A stretch of DNA of 62,517 nucleotides from Elusimicrobiaceae bacterium (GTDB lineage: Bacteria; Elusimicrobiota; Elusimicrobia; Elusimicrobiales; Elusimicrobiaceae). The DNA lies in the NCBI GenBank assembly GCA_017520185.1, contig JAFXGO010000031.1:1-62517 (forward strand), given 5' to 3'. The notes beneath the pieces were generated by a model that was given only the letters and a program-made list of their open reading frames with translations, ran no database searches and had not been told where the DNA came from. Each line of letters opens with the position of its first letter. The stretch's first letter is position 1. This document shows positions 51,541 to 61,396 of the stretch, one piece after another. Both the position numbers and the translations under genes were made by a program.

Positions 51541-52662
51541 TTATAAAGTTTTTTCAGGTTCCAGCACAAGCAATGAACGATTCTTGCCCGCATCATCAGG
51601 TAATTGCACCGCTTTTACGGTACATTTTACATTTTTATTTTCCACAATACTACGTATTACTTTGGTCGGGTTTTCCAAAGCCTCACCCACTACCTGAATA
51701 ATGCTCTGCTGACGACCATCAAAAATATCTAACAAGTGTACAGGACCTTGCTTATTAACATTCAACTCAAAATTGGTATATAAAATATTGTTATTTTCAT
51801 CGATTACCAAAGCTCTTGAACCGCGCGGAACAGTGACGGCCAAAATGGTTTTCCACCATTTTTGCTCTTTTTCCAAAGACATAATTTCCACATTTTCAAG
51901 GCCTTTTATTTCTTCTCTGATTTTAACCAGCAAAGCAGCTATAGAATCCGCCACTTCTCCTATTTCATCGGAGCGAGAAGAAAATGGCAATTCCAACCGG
52001 TTTAAAGAAACAGAATCCACACTGTCTCTTAACGATTCCAGCGGGCGAATAATCTTTAAAAGCAAGAACAAATACAATACCCCGCCAATCAAAATCAACA
52101 TGATAAAAGCGCCCACCGCATAGCGAATCATGGATTGGCGAATTAATGATTTGGCTTCGGCACGAGACACCGTTAAATTTACCACACCGGCCACCACATT
52201 GTCTTTAGCCAACAAAGGAATAGCCATATCGTAGTAATTGCCCTCATCAAACATAATAGCCCGAATGCTGCGAGAGCGAATTGCCTGCGGAATAACCGGT
52301 GTATCAAACACCACTTCGTTGTTATAATCGCTATAAGACATTTTCAAAAACTGCGTATCTTCATGCCAACGGATAGATCCGTCATCATTTAAATACACCA
52401 AGTTTTTAATACGGTCATCGTTTCTTTTCCACGCTTTCATCAACTCTGCTTCCGGGAAAGAGGCATCTTGACGCGGACGCGCCGCCAAGTTTGTCACCAA
52501 AAGCGGGGCACGAAAACGCACCATCTCGGCCATTTCATTTTGCAGTTTTTTATCAAACACGAACGTAAACATGTGATAGTAAAACATGCCGCCCATTAAA
52601 GCTGCGTAAAGAGAAACTAAAGCAAACCACAATGTCCATTTAGATGTTAATTTCATAGGCAT
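51541..52662 (-). CDS. HAMP-domain sensor-like protein without a kinase
   Basis: The 373-residue product has an N-terminal helix (10-31), a periplasmic sensor region of about 150 residues, a second helix (about 183-205), a HAMP domain (LKIIRPLESLRDSVDSVS), a coiled linker and a C-terminal PAS-like fold (SRALVIDENNNILYTNFEL). It lacks a HisKA, receiver, GGDEF or methyl-accepting region. It starts 2 bases after the TPR gene's stop. It might pass a signal to the pilus machine by direct contact. The start could also be the internal ATG two codons on. Confidence 0.75.
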   Translation of the reverse strand: MPMKLTSKWTLWFALVSLYAALMGGMFYYHMFTFVFDKKLQNEMAEMVRFRAPLLVTNLAARPRQDASFPEAELMKAWKRNDDRIKNLVYLNDDGSIRWHEDTQFLKMSYSDYNNEVVFDTPVIPQAIRSRSIRAIMFDEGNYYDMAIPLLAKDNVVAGVVNLTVSRAEAKSLIRQSMIRYAVGAFIMLILIGGVLYLFLLLKIIRPLESLRDSVDSVSLNRLELPFSSRSDEIGEVADSIAALLVKIREEIKGLENVEIMSLEKEQKWWKTILAVTVPRGSRALVIDENNNILYTNFELNVNKQGPVHLLDIFDGRQQSIIQVVGEALENPTKVIRSIVENKNVKCTVKAVQLPDDAGKNRSLLVLEPEKTL

Positions 52663-52664
52663 TT

Positions 52665-54047
52665 TTACCGAATACCGGTTAATTCCTCCACCTTACGTAA
52701 ACCTAAGTCAGCGTCGGTATTGCCCGGATCCAACTGTTTCGCCACGATCCAAGCCTGACGGGCTCTTTCATAGTCGTCTTGGTTAAAAGCGTCCAAGCCT
52801 TCAATATATTTCTGGCGAGAAGCAGCGCTGGCCTCAGCAGAAACACGGGTAGCCGCACCACCGATACCGGAAGTAGTACCGTTAGCATCTGCACCCATCA
52901 CAGCCCCGCTGGCACCCGGCATTAAGGGGCTTAAGCCACTGCCTTCCACCATCACCGTTTCCACTTCTTCTTCTTCAAGCAACTCTTGTTCAGCGGCTTC
53001 TTCGGCTTTTTTCTGTTCTTCAGCCGCTTTGCGGATAGCCTCTTGTTTACGTTTCAAAGCATTTTCTTTGGCATTGCGCGCATTTTTAATTAAGCGATCC
53101 ATCTCAGACTCATCTGCACCCCATTTTTTGGCATTGGTCCAGTAGTTGATGGCAGAATCGTACCTTTTGCTCCTAAAGGAGCGATTCCCTGCCGTATAAT
53201 AACTTTGGGCGATTTCATCCTTCAATTGGCTCATATATTTTTGTACGCGTTGGTCACCCGGCTGAATTTTGGTAATTCTTTCAAATACGGCATAAGACTC
53301 CAAAAATTGGCCCTTATTATAATAATCCATCGCTTGTTCCATCGCCTCTTTTACTTGTTGTTGACGCAATAAGTTTTCGGTTTGGGCAATTTTATTAACC
53401 AAAGAGGGATCATCTTTGCGAATTAACAAAGCATTGTACCAGTTATCCAATGCTGTTTGATAATCCAGTTTATCATAAGCCACATTCCCTCTGCGGGCAT
53501 ATTCTTGAGCAATTTCCTTATCAATGCGTTTCTTCCAAGCGGTTGCTTTGGAATTATACGGCTGAATAGTTAAAATCTCATCCAATTTTTCATTGGCTTC
53601 TACCAAACGACCGGATTGATACATGCGGTTTGCTTCTTGGAATTTGGCCTCAATCACTTCTGATTCTGAAATCGTACCGTAAGCCCCCATGTGACTGGCC
53701 TGTTTGGCTAATGTAGAGGCTTGAGTAAAGTTAGGATCAATACTTAAAATGGTTTGAGCCATCTCTTGGGCACGCTGATAGTCCCCTCTGCGATAAAGGG
53801 TATAAGCATTCTCATACACTTGGCGCAACATATAATTTTGTACACGTTGTTTTTCAAGTTGTACGGTGGAAAGGTATTGCTTCTTTTCTTCCACATCGTT
53901 TAAGGTGCCTAAAGAAACCTTATTCAAATCCAACATCATACCTTCTTCTTTTCCGTGTTGGCGGATAGAATTAGGCTGACGAAGCGGGGCCGATACAACC
54001 CCCACTGCAACTGATAAAAGTAGCAAACTCAATAGATGTTTTTTCAT
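52665..54047 (-). CDS. tadD: TPR protein of the Tad locus (TadD-like)
   Basis: The 460-residue product has a signal peptide (MKKHLLSLLLLSVAVG to SAPL) and several TPR-type repeats, such as AYTLYRRGDYQRAQEMAQTILSIDP and GNVAYDKLDYQTALDNWYNAL, with an acidic Glu/Ala stretch (QKKAEEAAEQELLEEEE) near residue 350. A final TPR ends the protein. In Tad systems TadD is a TPR lipoprotein; this one has no lipobox. The symbol is assigned by position and repeat type only. Confidence 0.7.
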   Translation of the reverse strand: MKKHLLSLLLLSVAVGVVSAPLRQPNSIRQHGKEEGMMLDLNKVSLGTLNDVEEKKQYLSTVQLEKQRVQNYMLRQVYENAYTLYRRGDYQRAQEMAQTILSIDPNFTQASTLAKQASHMGAYGTISESEVIEAKFQEANRMYQSGRLVEANEKLDEILTIQPYNSKATAWKKRIDKEIAQEYARRGNVAYDKLDYQTALDNWYNALLIRKDDPSLVNKIAQTENLLRQQQVKEAMEQAMDYYNKGQFLESYAVFERITKIQPGDQRVQKYMSQLKDEIAQSYYTAGNRSFRSKRYDSAINYWTNAKKWGADESEMDRLIKNARNAKENALKRKQEAIRKAAEEQKKAEEAAEQELLEEEEVETVMVEGSGLSPLMPGASGAVMGADANGTTSGIGGAATRVSAEASAASRQKYIEGLDAFNQDDYERARQAWIVAKQLDPGNTDADLGLRKVEELTGIR

Positions 54048-54059
54048 AATATATCCTCT

Positions 54060-54944
54060 CTAAAAACCGAGCCCCTGCGAAAGCAGGCCTTTAATCATCG
54101 GCGACAAGATTAAAATAAAAATCGTCGGAAAAATAAACACAAACAAAGGGAATAGCATCTTCGTAGATGCCTGTGCGGCCAATTTCTCGGCACGGCTCAT
54201 GCGGCGGCTACGCAAGTCAGAGGAGAAGTTTCTTAACAATTCCACCAAACTTGTACCTAATTCGTCAGATTGAATAATAAGCCCCACCAAAGAACGCACT
54301 TCCTGCACCCCCGTACGATTGGCAAAACGTTCTAATGCTTCACGTCGAGAATAACCCAACTTAATCTCATTCAGCGTTTTTTCCAATTCTTCTTCTAAAA
54401 TAGTTTTTTTCTTGGCAATACTAATAATTCTTTCAAAGGCGGTTAAATAGTCCAAACCGGATTCAATAATCAAGGCGGCCAAATCTACCGTAGTAGAAAA
54501 GTTGCCCAAGATTTCGGCCTGTCTTTTTTGGATTTTACTTTTAAAAATTAAATCCGGCAAATAAAAACCCAAAGGAATAAATAAAATACCCCAAATGGTC
54601 TGAAACATCAATATAATAGCCGCTGGAAAGACCATTGCAAAAATAATCTTGTAATCCAAAATATCCACCGGCTGAGGTTGATCCGGACTGCCCAACTGCA
54701 TATGCATCTCTTCCAAAGGCTTTTCTAAATGAAAAACATTTAAGCAGAACACCGCCAAGCGGTCCTTCCATTTGTTTTCCGGTTGCAAACGAGAAAAGCT
54801 AGAGGAAGACTTGAAACGCTGCGCGGCCACGTCTACAATTCTGTCTCCGTCCTTTTTAGGAGCAAAAAGATTCAAGACTCCCAAAAATATCGCTCCGGTC
54901 CCGATCAACAAAATGATAAGCAACAAGAAAGATAAACCGTCCAT
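54060..54944 (-). CDS. tadC: Tad secretion inner-membrane protein TadC
   Basis: The 294-residue product has a T2SSF domain: an N-terminal helix (5-25), further hydrophobic segments around 105-145, the FSTTVDLAALIIESGLDYLTAFERI stretch, and a final helix pair (MLFPLFVFIFPTIFILIL). It ends GLLSQGLGF. TadB and TadC form the inner-membrane platform driven by TadA. It starts 2 bases after the TadB stop. Confidence 0.9.
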   Translation of the reverse strand: MDGLSFLLLIILLIGTGAIFLGVLNLFAPKKDGDRIVDVAAQRFKSSSSFSRLQPENKWKDRLAVFCLNVFHLEKPLEEMHMQLGSPDQPQPVDILDYKIIFAMVFPAAIILMFQTIWGILFIPLGFYLPDLIFKSKIQKRQAEILGNFSTTVDLAALIIESGLDYLTAFERIISIAKKKTILEEELEKTLNEIKLGYSRREALERFANRTGVQEVRSLVGLIIQSDELGTSLVELLRNFSSDLRSRRMSRAEKLAAQASTKMLFPLFVFIFPTIFILILSPMIKGLLSQGLGF

Positions 54945-54946
54945 AA

Positions 54947-56569
54947 TTATACCTTAACCTCTCCGAGTTTTTGGATAAGTTTCATACCAATCATAATCCA
55001 GACGAAACAACCGAACAAAACGATTAACCCCACCGGTGTAGTATAGAAAGCAAGCATTTCTTCTGGGCGGAACATAAACATCACACCCAACATAATCACC
55101 GGCATAATACCCACGACCATAGCCTGAATCTTCTGTTGCGCTGTCATAGCGTCCAACTTTTCTTCCAATTTGCTTTCTTCACGAATATTTTCTACCAAGC
55201 GAGAGAAAATAACCGTCAAATTACCACCGACTTGGCGTTGAATAATAATAGCTTTAATGATGTAAGAAAGCATACGGCTTTCCACACGTTCATCTAAGCC
55301 TTCCAATGCCTTTTCAAAGGGAGTACCCAACTGATAGTTTTTCACTACCAAGCCGAATTCATCAGATATCGGCGGTTGCAAGTCATGAGATACCAACTCA
55401 AATCCTTGTACGATATCCATACCGGAACGTAAAGAGTTGGAAAGTAAAATCAACGAATCCATCAACTGAGCATTAATTTTGCGACCACGACTTTTTTTAA
55501 GTTTATCCAATACAATAGCCGGCATCTGAATGCCCAAATAAGCGCCCACTGCCAACACCACAAAAAACATAAATACTCCGCCAAAACCGCCTATAGAAAC
55601 ACCCATTAACAACCCCAAAAAGGCAAAAACAGCCACTGTACCAAAAACAATGTATTTCACGTCAATGGTTAAAAATTGGCGGTTAAAATCTTCTGCCCAA
55701 GCAGTACTCTTTTCTTTGTAGCGGTCCCAACCATCCAATAATTCGTTTTTCTTTTCCGACAGAAAAAGATAAACGGCACCCGCAGCAAGCAAACAACCTA
55801 TCAATATCAAAAGCGTGGCAAAAAGACGATCCCCATCCGTATCCATATAGATTTTGGCATCGGGATGTTCCATCGGAATAGGCTTGGCAAAAAATTCACT
55901 CCACAATTGGTTGGCCAACACCACCACAGCCATTACAGATTGACGGTATTTATCTTCTTTTTGAGAGGCCGGACTGGTAAAAGACTCCACCGTGCTATAA
56001 AATTCACGGTTCATAAATTCCAAAGTGGCTAACATGGCACGGGCACGCCCTTGCAAACTATCTTTCATGTTATAAACCTCTTTACCACGCACTAACTCTT
56101 TGTTTAAACGGTCCAAGTGAGAAACCAAACGGATACGATTGCTCACATAGCCGCGAGACAACTGCTCCAGCACGACCGGCTGACTAGGATCCAATGCATT
56201 ATTGGCACGATCCAAATAAGAAAATATCGTAGCAAAAACACTATACCAAAGTTTGGCTTCGCTCAATGTCCCTTGTGTGGGGATATAAACCACTTTTTGG
56301 GCTTCCATGCGTTCCAACTCCGCTGGAAACCATTTGGGAACAGATATTGATTTTCCGGCCAATCTTTCACCGCAAACGTCCGGATAAACGGCATTTTTTT
56401 GTTCAGCAGGACGATCTACATCAAAAAACCCTGCCAACACCTGCATTTTAAATTCGGCACACTCTATTTTAGCCTTATCATTTGCGTTTAATGCACGCGC
56501 CAAAAGCCCCTGCGGGGCAAGCAGGCTCAAAACAAACAAAGCAATGATTAAAAATACCGTTTTTTTCAT
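54947..56569 (-). CDS. tadB: TadB with an extra exported N-terminal domain
   Basis: The 540-residue protein has a signal peptide (MKKTVFLIIALFVLSLL to LARAL), an extra exported domain of about 220 residues (25-245; two Cys; mostly helical), a membrane helix (250-271), and then a normal TadB: two helices (304-348) and a T2SSF domain (LMDSLILLSNSLRSGMDIVQGFEL) with terminal helices (483-500, 512-532). TadB is usually about 300-330 residues, so the first half is an addition. It would form the platform with TadC. Confidence 0.88.
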   Translation of the reverse strand: MKKTVFLIIALFVLSLLAPQGLLARALNANDKAKIECAEFKMQVLAGFFDVDRPAEQKNAVYPDVCGERLAGKSISVPKWFPAELERMEAQKVVYIPTQGTLSEAKLWYSVFATIFSYLDRANNALDPSQPVVLEQLSRGYVSNRIRLVSHLDRLNKELVRGKEVYNMKDSLQGRARAMLATLEFMNREFYSTVESFTSPASQKEDKYRQSVMAVVVLANQLWSEFFAKPIPMEHPDAKIYMDTDGDRLFATLLILIGCLLAAGAVYLFLSEKKNELLDGWDRYKEKSTAWAEDFNRQFLTIDVKYIVFGTVAVFAFLGLLMGVSIGGFGGVFMFFVVLAVGAYLGIQMPAIVLDKLKKSRGRKINAQLMDSLILLSNSLRSGMDIVQGFELVSHDLQPPISDEFGLVVKNYQLGTPFEKALEGLDERVESRMLSYIIKAIIIQRQVGGNLTVIFSRLVENIREESKLEEKLDAMTAQQKIQAMVVGIMPVIMLGVMFMFRPEEMLAFYTTPVGLIVLFGCFVWIMIGMKLIQKLGEVKV

Positions 56570-56578
56570 GAATATTTC

Positions 56579-58858
56579 CTATAATACCGGTGGTGCGGGA
56601 GGTACACTTAAACTGGAAAGAATCGGGTTTCCTTCTTCATCTAGTTTAATAGCACCTTTGGTAAACACTTCTTCCGGCACAGGTACACCTTTTGCTTGGA
56701 AATCGCTATAAAAAGTAGGCAAATTACCCGTAGGAGCAAACAAACCTTGCACTTTTCCGTTTTCATCAACACCGGTTTGCACATAACGGAACAAATCTGT
56801 AGATTGGATCTGCCCATCTTTTTGACCATGCATTTCCGTAATATAGGTCACTTTTCTGGACCCGTCAGAAAAACGGGACAACTGTACAATCATGTTCACA
56901 GCCGAAGAAATCATTTCGCGAATAGCAAAAATCGGCAAATCGGCCCCTGTCTGCATGCACATGGCTTCCAAACGAGATAAACCGTCACGCGGTGTGTTGG
57001 CGTGAATAGTAGTCAAAGACCCTTCGTGACCGGTGTTCATGGCTTGCAACATATCCAAAGCCTCTCCGCCACGACACTCCCCTACTACAATACGGTCCGG
57101 ACGCATACGCAAGCAGTTTTTAACTAAATCTTGAATAGTAATAGCACCCTTTCCTTCCACGTTGGGAGGGCGGCTTTCCAAAGACACCCAGTGCGGTTGT
57201 TGCAAGCGCAACTCTGCCGTATCTTCTACCGTAATAATACGTTCATTATCAGAAATATAACCTGACAACGCATTTAAGAAGGTTGTTTTACCGGTACCGG
57301 TACCACCGCAGACAATAATATTTTTACGAATTCTAACGCATTTCTCCAAGAATTCCATACATTCCGGACTAATGGTGCCGAAACGGAAATAATCGGCCGG
57401 TCCAAACGGTTTTTGAGAGAAACGACGGATGGTCAGTGTCGGACCGGAAACCGCCAACGGAGAAATGATGGCGTTGACACGGGAACCGTCTTTCAAACGC
57501 GCGTCCACCAAAGGCACAGATTCGTCAATACGACGGCCTAACGGGGATACAATACGCTTGATTACTTGTACCACTTGTTCATTGTTTCTAAATTTGTACT
57601 TGGTTAAGGTCAATTTACCTTTTTGTTCGATAAAAATTTTATCAAAGGCATTGACCATGATTTCTGTGACGCTGGGATCTCTCATCAAGTTTTCTAAAGG
57701 TCCCAAACCCAAAATTTCATCTAAAAGTTCCGAAGCGAAGCGAGTTCTCTGTTCGCGAGAGAACTGCAAGTTCGGTTGTTTTTGTAGGATATCATCTACA
57801 ATCGCCGCCACACGTTTGCGTGTTTGAACGCTGGCTGAACTTTCATCACTAATGACAATGCGTTCAATTTCCAGCGTACGCACAACATCTTTGTGAATTT
57901 TTTGTTTTAAATCGTCCCAGAAAGAAAGTTTGGTTTTACCGGCTTCTCCTTCTTCTTCTACCAATACATGGCTTTCTTGCCCCGCACCATCTGCAGAGCC
58001 ACCGGCAAAAATAGGATTCCAAATTTCTTTGGCGGCCTGCGTAAATTCTTCATCACTTACAGAAGCAGACCAATCTTTGGGGGCGGGAGTCAAATCTCTA
58101 ATTTTAGCCAAAACTAACCGCAACCCTTTGATCCATTCCGACTGAGGATTGGAAATAATTTCCACTTCCTTGCGGTTGGAGGTAGCCATAATGCTTTCGT
58201 CCCAAGGCAAAAACACATCAATATCGCGGCCCAAAGAATTATAAAACTTTTCCACTTCTTCGTACGCAATAGATCCGGGCATATCATATTGATTACAAAT
58301 AACACTCACCCGTTCCATCGGATAGCGTTGTTCTTTATAATCATTGAAAAGCTGTACGGTAGAATTTAAATGCGTACGAGTAGCGTTAGATACCCAAAAA
58401 ATCTTATCGGCTATATCAAAAGCAAAAGCCTGCATCGGAAAGCTGGAATCCACATCTAAAAAGATATCAAAAGTCTGAGACAAACGAGACAAAATGGGAA
58501 CTAAAATTTTCGGGCTGATGGAAGCCACTTGAGCGCGCGAATTTCCCAGCGGCAGCACCCCTACTCCCCACTGAGACATAGAAACTTTACCACGCAACAA
58601 CCCCCCCACTACGGCAATATTAGTATTGCCTAAAGTGCGCAAAATATCAGCCACGCTTACAGGTTTTTTGATATCCAAATAGAAACTATGCTCTTGACGT
58701 GCCAACGGATCTAATGGCACTATCAATACGGGACGTTTTTGGATACCGGCCCAACCTAACGCTAAGTTCAACGTAAGCGTTGTTTTACCAGCCCCTTCTT
58801 TCGGGCTGCTAAGCGCAATAATTTTGGCTTCGTTTTTAGGGGTTTCAAGTTCAGCCAT
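56579..58858 (-). CDS. tadA: TadZ-TadA fusion ATPase
   Basis: The 759-residue product joins two normally separate Tad proteins. Residues 1-255 are MinD/TadZ-like, with a Walker A-type [13 protein letters not shown] and a [11 protein letters not shown] strand. A linker (255-330) leads to a TadA/CpaF ATPase with [14 protein letters not shown] (518-531), a Walker B in [16 protein letters not shown], and the His-box [19 protein letters not shown]. TadA powers pilin assembly; TadZ places it at a cell site. The fusion would fix them in a 1:1 ratio. It ends 9 bases before TadB. Confidence 0.92.
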   Translation of the reverse strand: MAELETPKNEAKIIALSSPKEGAGKTTLTLNLALGWAGIQKRPVLIVPLDPLARQEHSFYLDIKKPVSVADILRTLGNTNIAVVGGLLRGKVSMSQWGVGVLPLGNSRAQVASISPKILVPILSRLSQTFDIFLDVDSSFPMQAFAFDIADKIFWVSNATRTHLNSTVQLFNDYKEQRYPMERVSVICNQYDMPGSIAYEEVEKFYNSLGRDIDVFLPWDESIMATSNRKEVEIISNPQSEWIKGLRLVLAKIRDLTPAPKDWSASVSDEEFTQAAKEIWNPIFAGGSADGAGQESHVLVEEEGEAGKTKLSFWDDLKQKIHKDVVRTLEIERIVISDESSASVQTRKRVAAIVDDILQKQPNLQFSREQRTRFASELLDEILGLGPLENLMRDPSVTEIMVNAFDKIFIEQKGKLTLTKYKFRNNEQVVQVIKRIVSPLGRRIDESVPLVDARLKDGSRVNAIISPLAVSGPTLTIRRFSQKPFGPADYFRFGTISPECMEFLEKCVRIRKNIIVCGGTGTGKTTFLNALSGYISDNERIITVEDTAELRLQQPHWVSLESRPPNVEGKGAITIQDLVKNCLRMRPDRIVVGECRGGEALDMLQAMNTGHEGSLTTIHANTPRDGLSRLEAMCMQTGADLPIFAIREMISSAVNMIVQLSRFSDGSRKVTYITEMHGQKDGQIQSTDLFRYVQTGVDENGKVQGLFAPTGNLPTFYSDFQAKGVPVPEEVFTKGAIKLDEEGNPILSSLSVPPAPPVL

Positions 58859-58866
58859 AGTTGTTA

Positions 58867-59601
58867 TTATTCCACCACTTCAACAGTAATAAACAGGAAG
58901 AGAGATCTTTGCTCTTCGGTGACGTCTTTGTATTTAAACAAAAGGCCCAACAAAGGGATACGTCCTAAGAAAGGCACACGGTTTTCACTGACGTTGCGAT
59001 AACTGCTTTTCAATCCGCCGATTACCAATGTTTCACCGCTGTTCAGTTCAACGTGAGTTTCTACATCACGGTTGGTAAAAGAAGGAGCGGTAGCCGTACC
59101 TACAGACACCGTACGAGAATAGTCTACCGTAGAAACGGATAACTGCACCTGTAAGTCAATGATGTTGCCTCTTTCCGGAATGATAGTAGGCAAAACGTTC
59201 AGCAAGATACCATACTCTTCCAACTGAGATCCGACACCTTGATTATTTACCACCGGTATAGGCACTTTACCACCTACGGTGATTTTGGCTGCATTACCAG
59301 AAGCCGTGACAATCTTAGGGTTGGAAAGCACTTGAGCGCGGCCTTCGGTTTCAGACAAACGCAAACGGGTAATCACAGCTGTTTTACGTTGGAATTCGCC
59401 CAAAGACAAAATACCGGGAATATTGGCCTCTTCAAAGTCAAAGATTTGGTTCCACTCAAACCCTTTTGCTGAGGTCATCGTTCCGCCGATTTCCACCACG
59501 TCAGCACTCACAGCCACCAGACGCGTCTTCTTGGCAAATGCCGCCGGGCACGCCAAGGCCATTAACAAAACCAACAAAGTAATTTTAACCGTAGATTTCA
59601 T
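58867..59601 (-). CDS. Short secretin (RcpA/CpaC-like) without N-domains
   Basis: The 244-residue product has a signal peptide (MKSTVKITLLVLLM to AAFAKK), then a secretin C-terminal domain: SLGEFQRKTAVITRLRLSETEGRAQVLSNPKIV, the GGKVPIPVV strand, LNVLPTIIPERGNIIDLQV, and ELNSGETLVIGGLKSS then VPFLGRIPLLGLLFK. The full-length family is 450-650 residues with N0/N1 and BON domains ahead; they are missing. The pore-forming region is complete. It follows CpaB and precedes TadZ-TadA. Confidence 0.88.
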   Translation of the reverse strand: MKSTVKITLLVLLMALACPAAFAKKTRLVAVSADVVEIGGTMTSAKGFEWNQIFDFEEANIPGILSLGEFQRKTAVITRLRLSETEGRAQVLSNPKIVTASGNAAKITVGGKVPIPVVNNQGVGSQLEEYGILLNVLPTIIPERGNIIDLQVQLSVSTVDYSRTVSVGTATAPSFTNRDVETHVELNSGETLVIGGLKSSYRNVSENRVPFLGRIPLLGLLFKYKDVTEEQRSLFLFITVEVVE

Positions 59602-59612
59602 ATCACTTTTCC

Positions 59613-60365
59613 TTATTGGAATAATTTTTCAAAAGTAGCAATTTCCATTACATACTGTGCCACGTCACCGTGGGAACGTAAGATAACAGACAAAGTACCC
59701 TCATCTTTAGCCAAAGCCAAATATTGGGCATCTTTGGGAGAAAGTGCCAAGCTTAACGCACTTTGATCGGTATAAGCGGAAGCATCTTCCTCAGCATTAC
59801 GCATAGCAGCCATTGCTTTAGCATCTAAACCTTGTCCCAAGTTAGACCCTACACCTAATACTTTAATGTTTTGTAATAAAGTCACCGTCACTTTTTGACG
59901 GGCACCGCTTTTCATTACCGCTTCAAAAGTAAGCAATACGTCCACGTTGTCATCGGGCTTAATCATACTGGCAACATTGGAGTCTACCGTAATGACAAAA
60001 CCTCTCATCTGTACAGGGATTTTACTAGACAAACCAGCCTCCGGAGAAAGAGAGGTGACGGCATATTTAGAAATTTGGTTTCCTTTCGGAATCTGTACAC
60101 GAGCAATGGCATTGTCAATTTTGGCAAAATCAGCATCCGTAGTGTAAATGAAGGCATCTTTTTGCACATAGGCCGCCGGTATTTGTACACGTTTTAAATA
60201 TTCACGTTTAATCACTTCGCGTTCTTTAATATCACGCACCGGCACTAAAACCGTTTTAATCGTTTTAGAACTATTCAACTTCTTTTGGGCGTTATTAACA
60301 ATAAGCCCATATACTAAGGCTGCAAGCAATGCCAAAACAAATGGCAACAATAATCCTTTTTTCAT
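59613..60365 (-). CDS. cpaB: Tad pilus assembly protein CpaB/RcpC
   Basis: The 250-residue product has one N-terminal helix (4-22), a SAF-type domain (VLVPVRDIKEREVIKREYL, then IPKGNQISKYAVTS), and a RcpC/CpaB beta domain (RGFVITVDSNVASMIKPDDNVDVLLTF). It is thought to lie in the periplasm and link the secretin to the inner-membrane parts. AAGGAGAAAAA precedes the ATG. It is followed 11 bases later by the secretin. Confidence 0.9.
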   Translation of the reverse strand: MKKGLLLPFVLALLAALVYGLIVNNAQKKLNSSKTIKTVLVPVRDIKEREVIKREYLKRVQIPAAYVQKDAFIYTTDADFAKIDNAIARVQIPKGNQISKYAVTSLSPEAGLSSKIPVQMRGFVITVDSNVASMIKPDDNVDVLLTFEAVMKSGARQKVTVTLLQNIKVLGVGSNLGQGLDAKAMAAMRNAEEDASAYTDQSALSLALSPKDAQYLALAKDEGTLSVILRSHGDVAQYVMEIATFEKLFQ

Positions 60366-60421
60366 TTTTTCTCCTTAAATTAAATCCCAGTTTTATTAAA
60401 GCAAATTTTCAACTATATCGG

Positions 60422-60913
60422 CTACTTTTTAGGGTCAGAGCTGGCATATATTTTTTCGACCGGCATACGTGTGACTGCCTCTACCTTGCGAATGCCGTCC
60501 TTTTTGGGTTCACTGGCTAGCAACCAGCTAGTTCCGGGAAAAGCCAACTCTATCGGATAAACAACCGTCACCACAACATCTTCATGACGGTGAGCCGTAT
60601 ACATCGGGTCTACACCCGTTGATTCTATTTTTACACCTACTGTAATACGGTCTGCATCAGCACCAAACACTTTACGCTTTGCAGCATTAATTTTATTTTT
60701 AGCCGTACTGGAGTTTGCTTTACCGCTAGGCTTATTGGCGGCCACCAAAGCTCCGATACGGGCAAATTCATAGGAAGCGTGATTGGCTATAATCGTGTGA
60801 TAGGCAATATTTCCATATTCCAAGATAAAGAATATCATCAACATCAGCACCGGCAGAATAAGCATCAATTCCACCGTCACTTGCCCTTCACGCTCCCTAC
60901 GAAAAAGTTTCAT
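60422..60913 (-). CDS. tadE: TadE-like minor pilin
   Basis: The 163-residue product opens REREGQVTVELMLILPVLML, the TadE processing site (Gly then Gln, Glu five residues on) and membrane helix; the remaining part is an external beta-rich domain. It is the first minor pilin gene after the two Flp pilins. About 17 bases lie between it and the Flp gene at 60931. Homology to TadE rests on the N-terminal motif and position. Confidence 0.85.
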   Translation of the reverse strand: MKLFRREREGQVTVELMLILPVLMLMIFFILEYGNIAYHTIIANHASYEFARIGALVAANKPSGKANSSTAKNKINAAKRKVFGADADRITVGVKIESTGVDPMYTAHRHEDVVVTVVYPIELAFPGTSWLLASEPKKDGIRKVEAVTRMPVEKIYASSDPKK

Positions 60914-60930
60914 GCGTTTACGCCGCCTGA

Positions 60931-61155
60931 TTATTCAGCAGAGCTTACGCCGCCGATGATTTTTTGTTTTACGCTGTCAAACACTTCCGGCATCATGTTT
61001 TTTACCAAGGTACCCACCAAAAGGGCAATACCCACCACTACGCCTAACATGATGATGTATTCAATGGTGTTTTGACCTTCTTTTCTTTTAACACAATTAA
61101 AAGCAGCTTCTTTCACGGCTTCTAATTTGTTTTGCATGGCAATAATAAACTTCAT
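60931..61155 (-). CDS. flp: Flp-type pilin 2
   Basis: The 74-residue product has an N-terminal basic leader of about 27 residues, the Flp cleavage motif EGQNTIEYIIMLGVVVGIALLV (Gly then Gln; Glu, Tyr at positions 5 and 6), and a short C-terminal tail (SSAE). It would be the main or a minor subunit of the Tad pilus after cleavage by a TadV-type peptidase, which is not in this window. AGGAG precedes the ATG. Confidence 0.92.
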   Translation of the reverse strand: MKFIIAMQNKLEAVKEAAFNCVKRKEGQNTIEYIIMLGVVVGIALLVGTLVKNMMPEVFDSVKQKIIGGVSSAE

Positions 61156-61178
61156 AGACTCCTCCTGATTTTTAAAAA

Positions 61179-61373
61179 CTAATTATTTGTTGCGTCATAT
61201 ACTGACAAAATGAGTTTTGCGCCTTGATCAAACTGTTGAGGAACCAAGTTGGAATACAAAGCATAAAAGGCTAAAAACGCACCAAATAAGGCTCCCGCCG
61301 TAATCACATACTCAATGGCGGTCTGTCCTTTACGGTTGCGGCAAATTTGCCCTACTTTGCACACATTCTTCAT
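61179..61373 (-). CDS. flp: Flp-type pilin 1
   Basis: The 64-residue product has a basic leader (MKNVCKVGQICRNRKG) and then QTAIEYVITAGALFGAFLAF, the Flp processing site and helix. It is the first pilin in the operon, after the PorV-like gene, and differs from the pilins at 60931 and 46297 in the tail. Two leader cysteines (Cys5, Cys11) would be lost on cleavage. Confidence 0.92.
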   Translation of the reverse strand: MKNVCKVGQICRNRKGQTAIEYVITAGALFGAFLAFYALYSNLVPQQFDQGAKLILSVYDATNN

Positions 61374-61396
61374 ACATTCCTCAAATTATCAAACAA

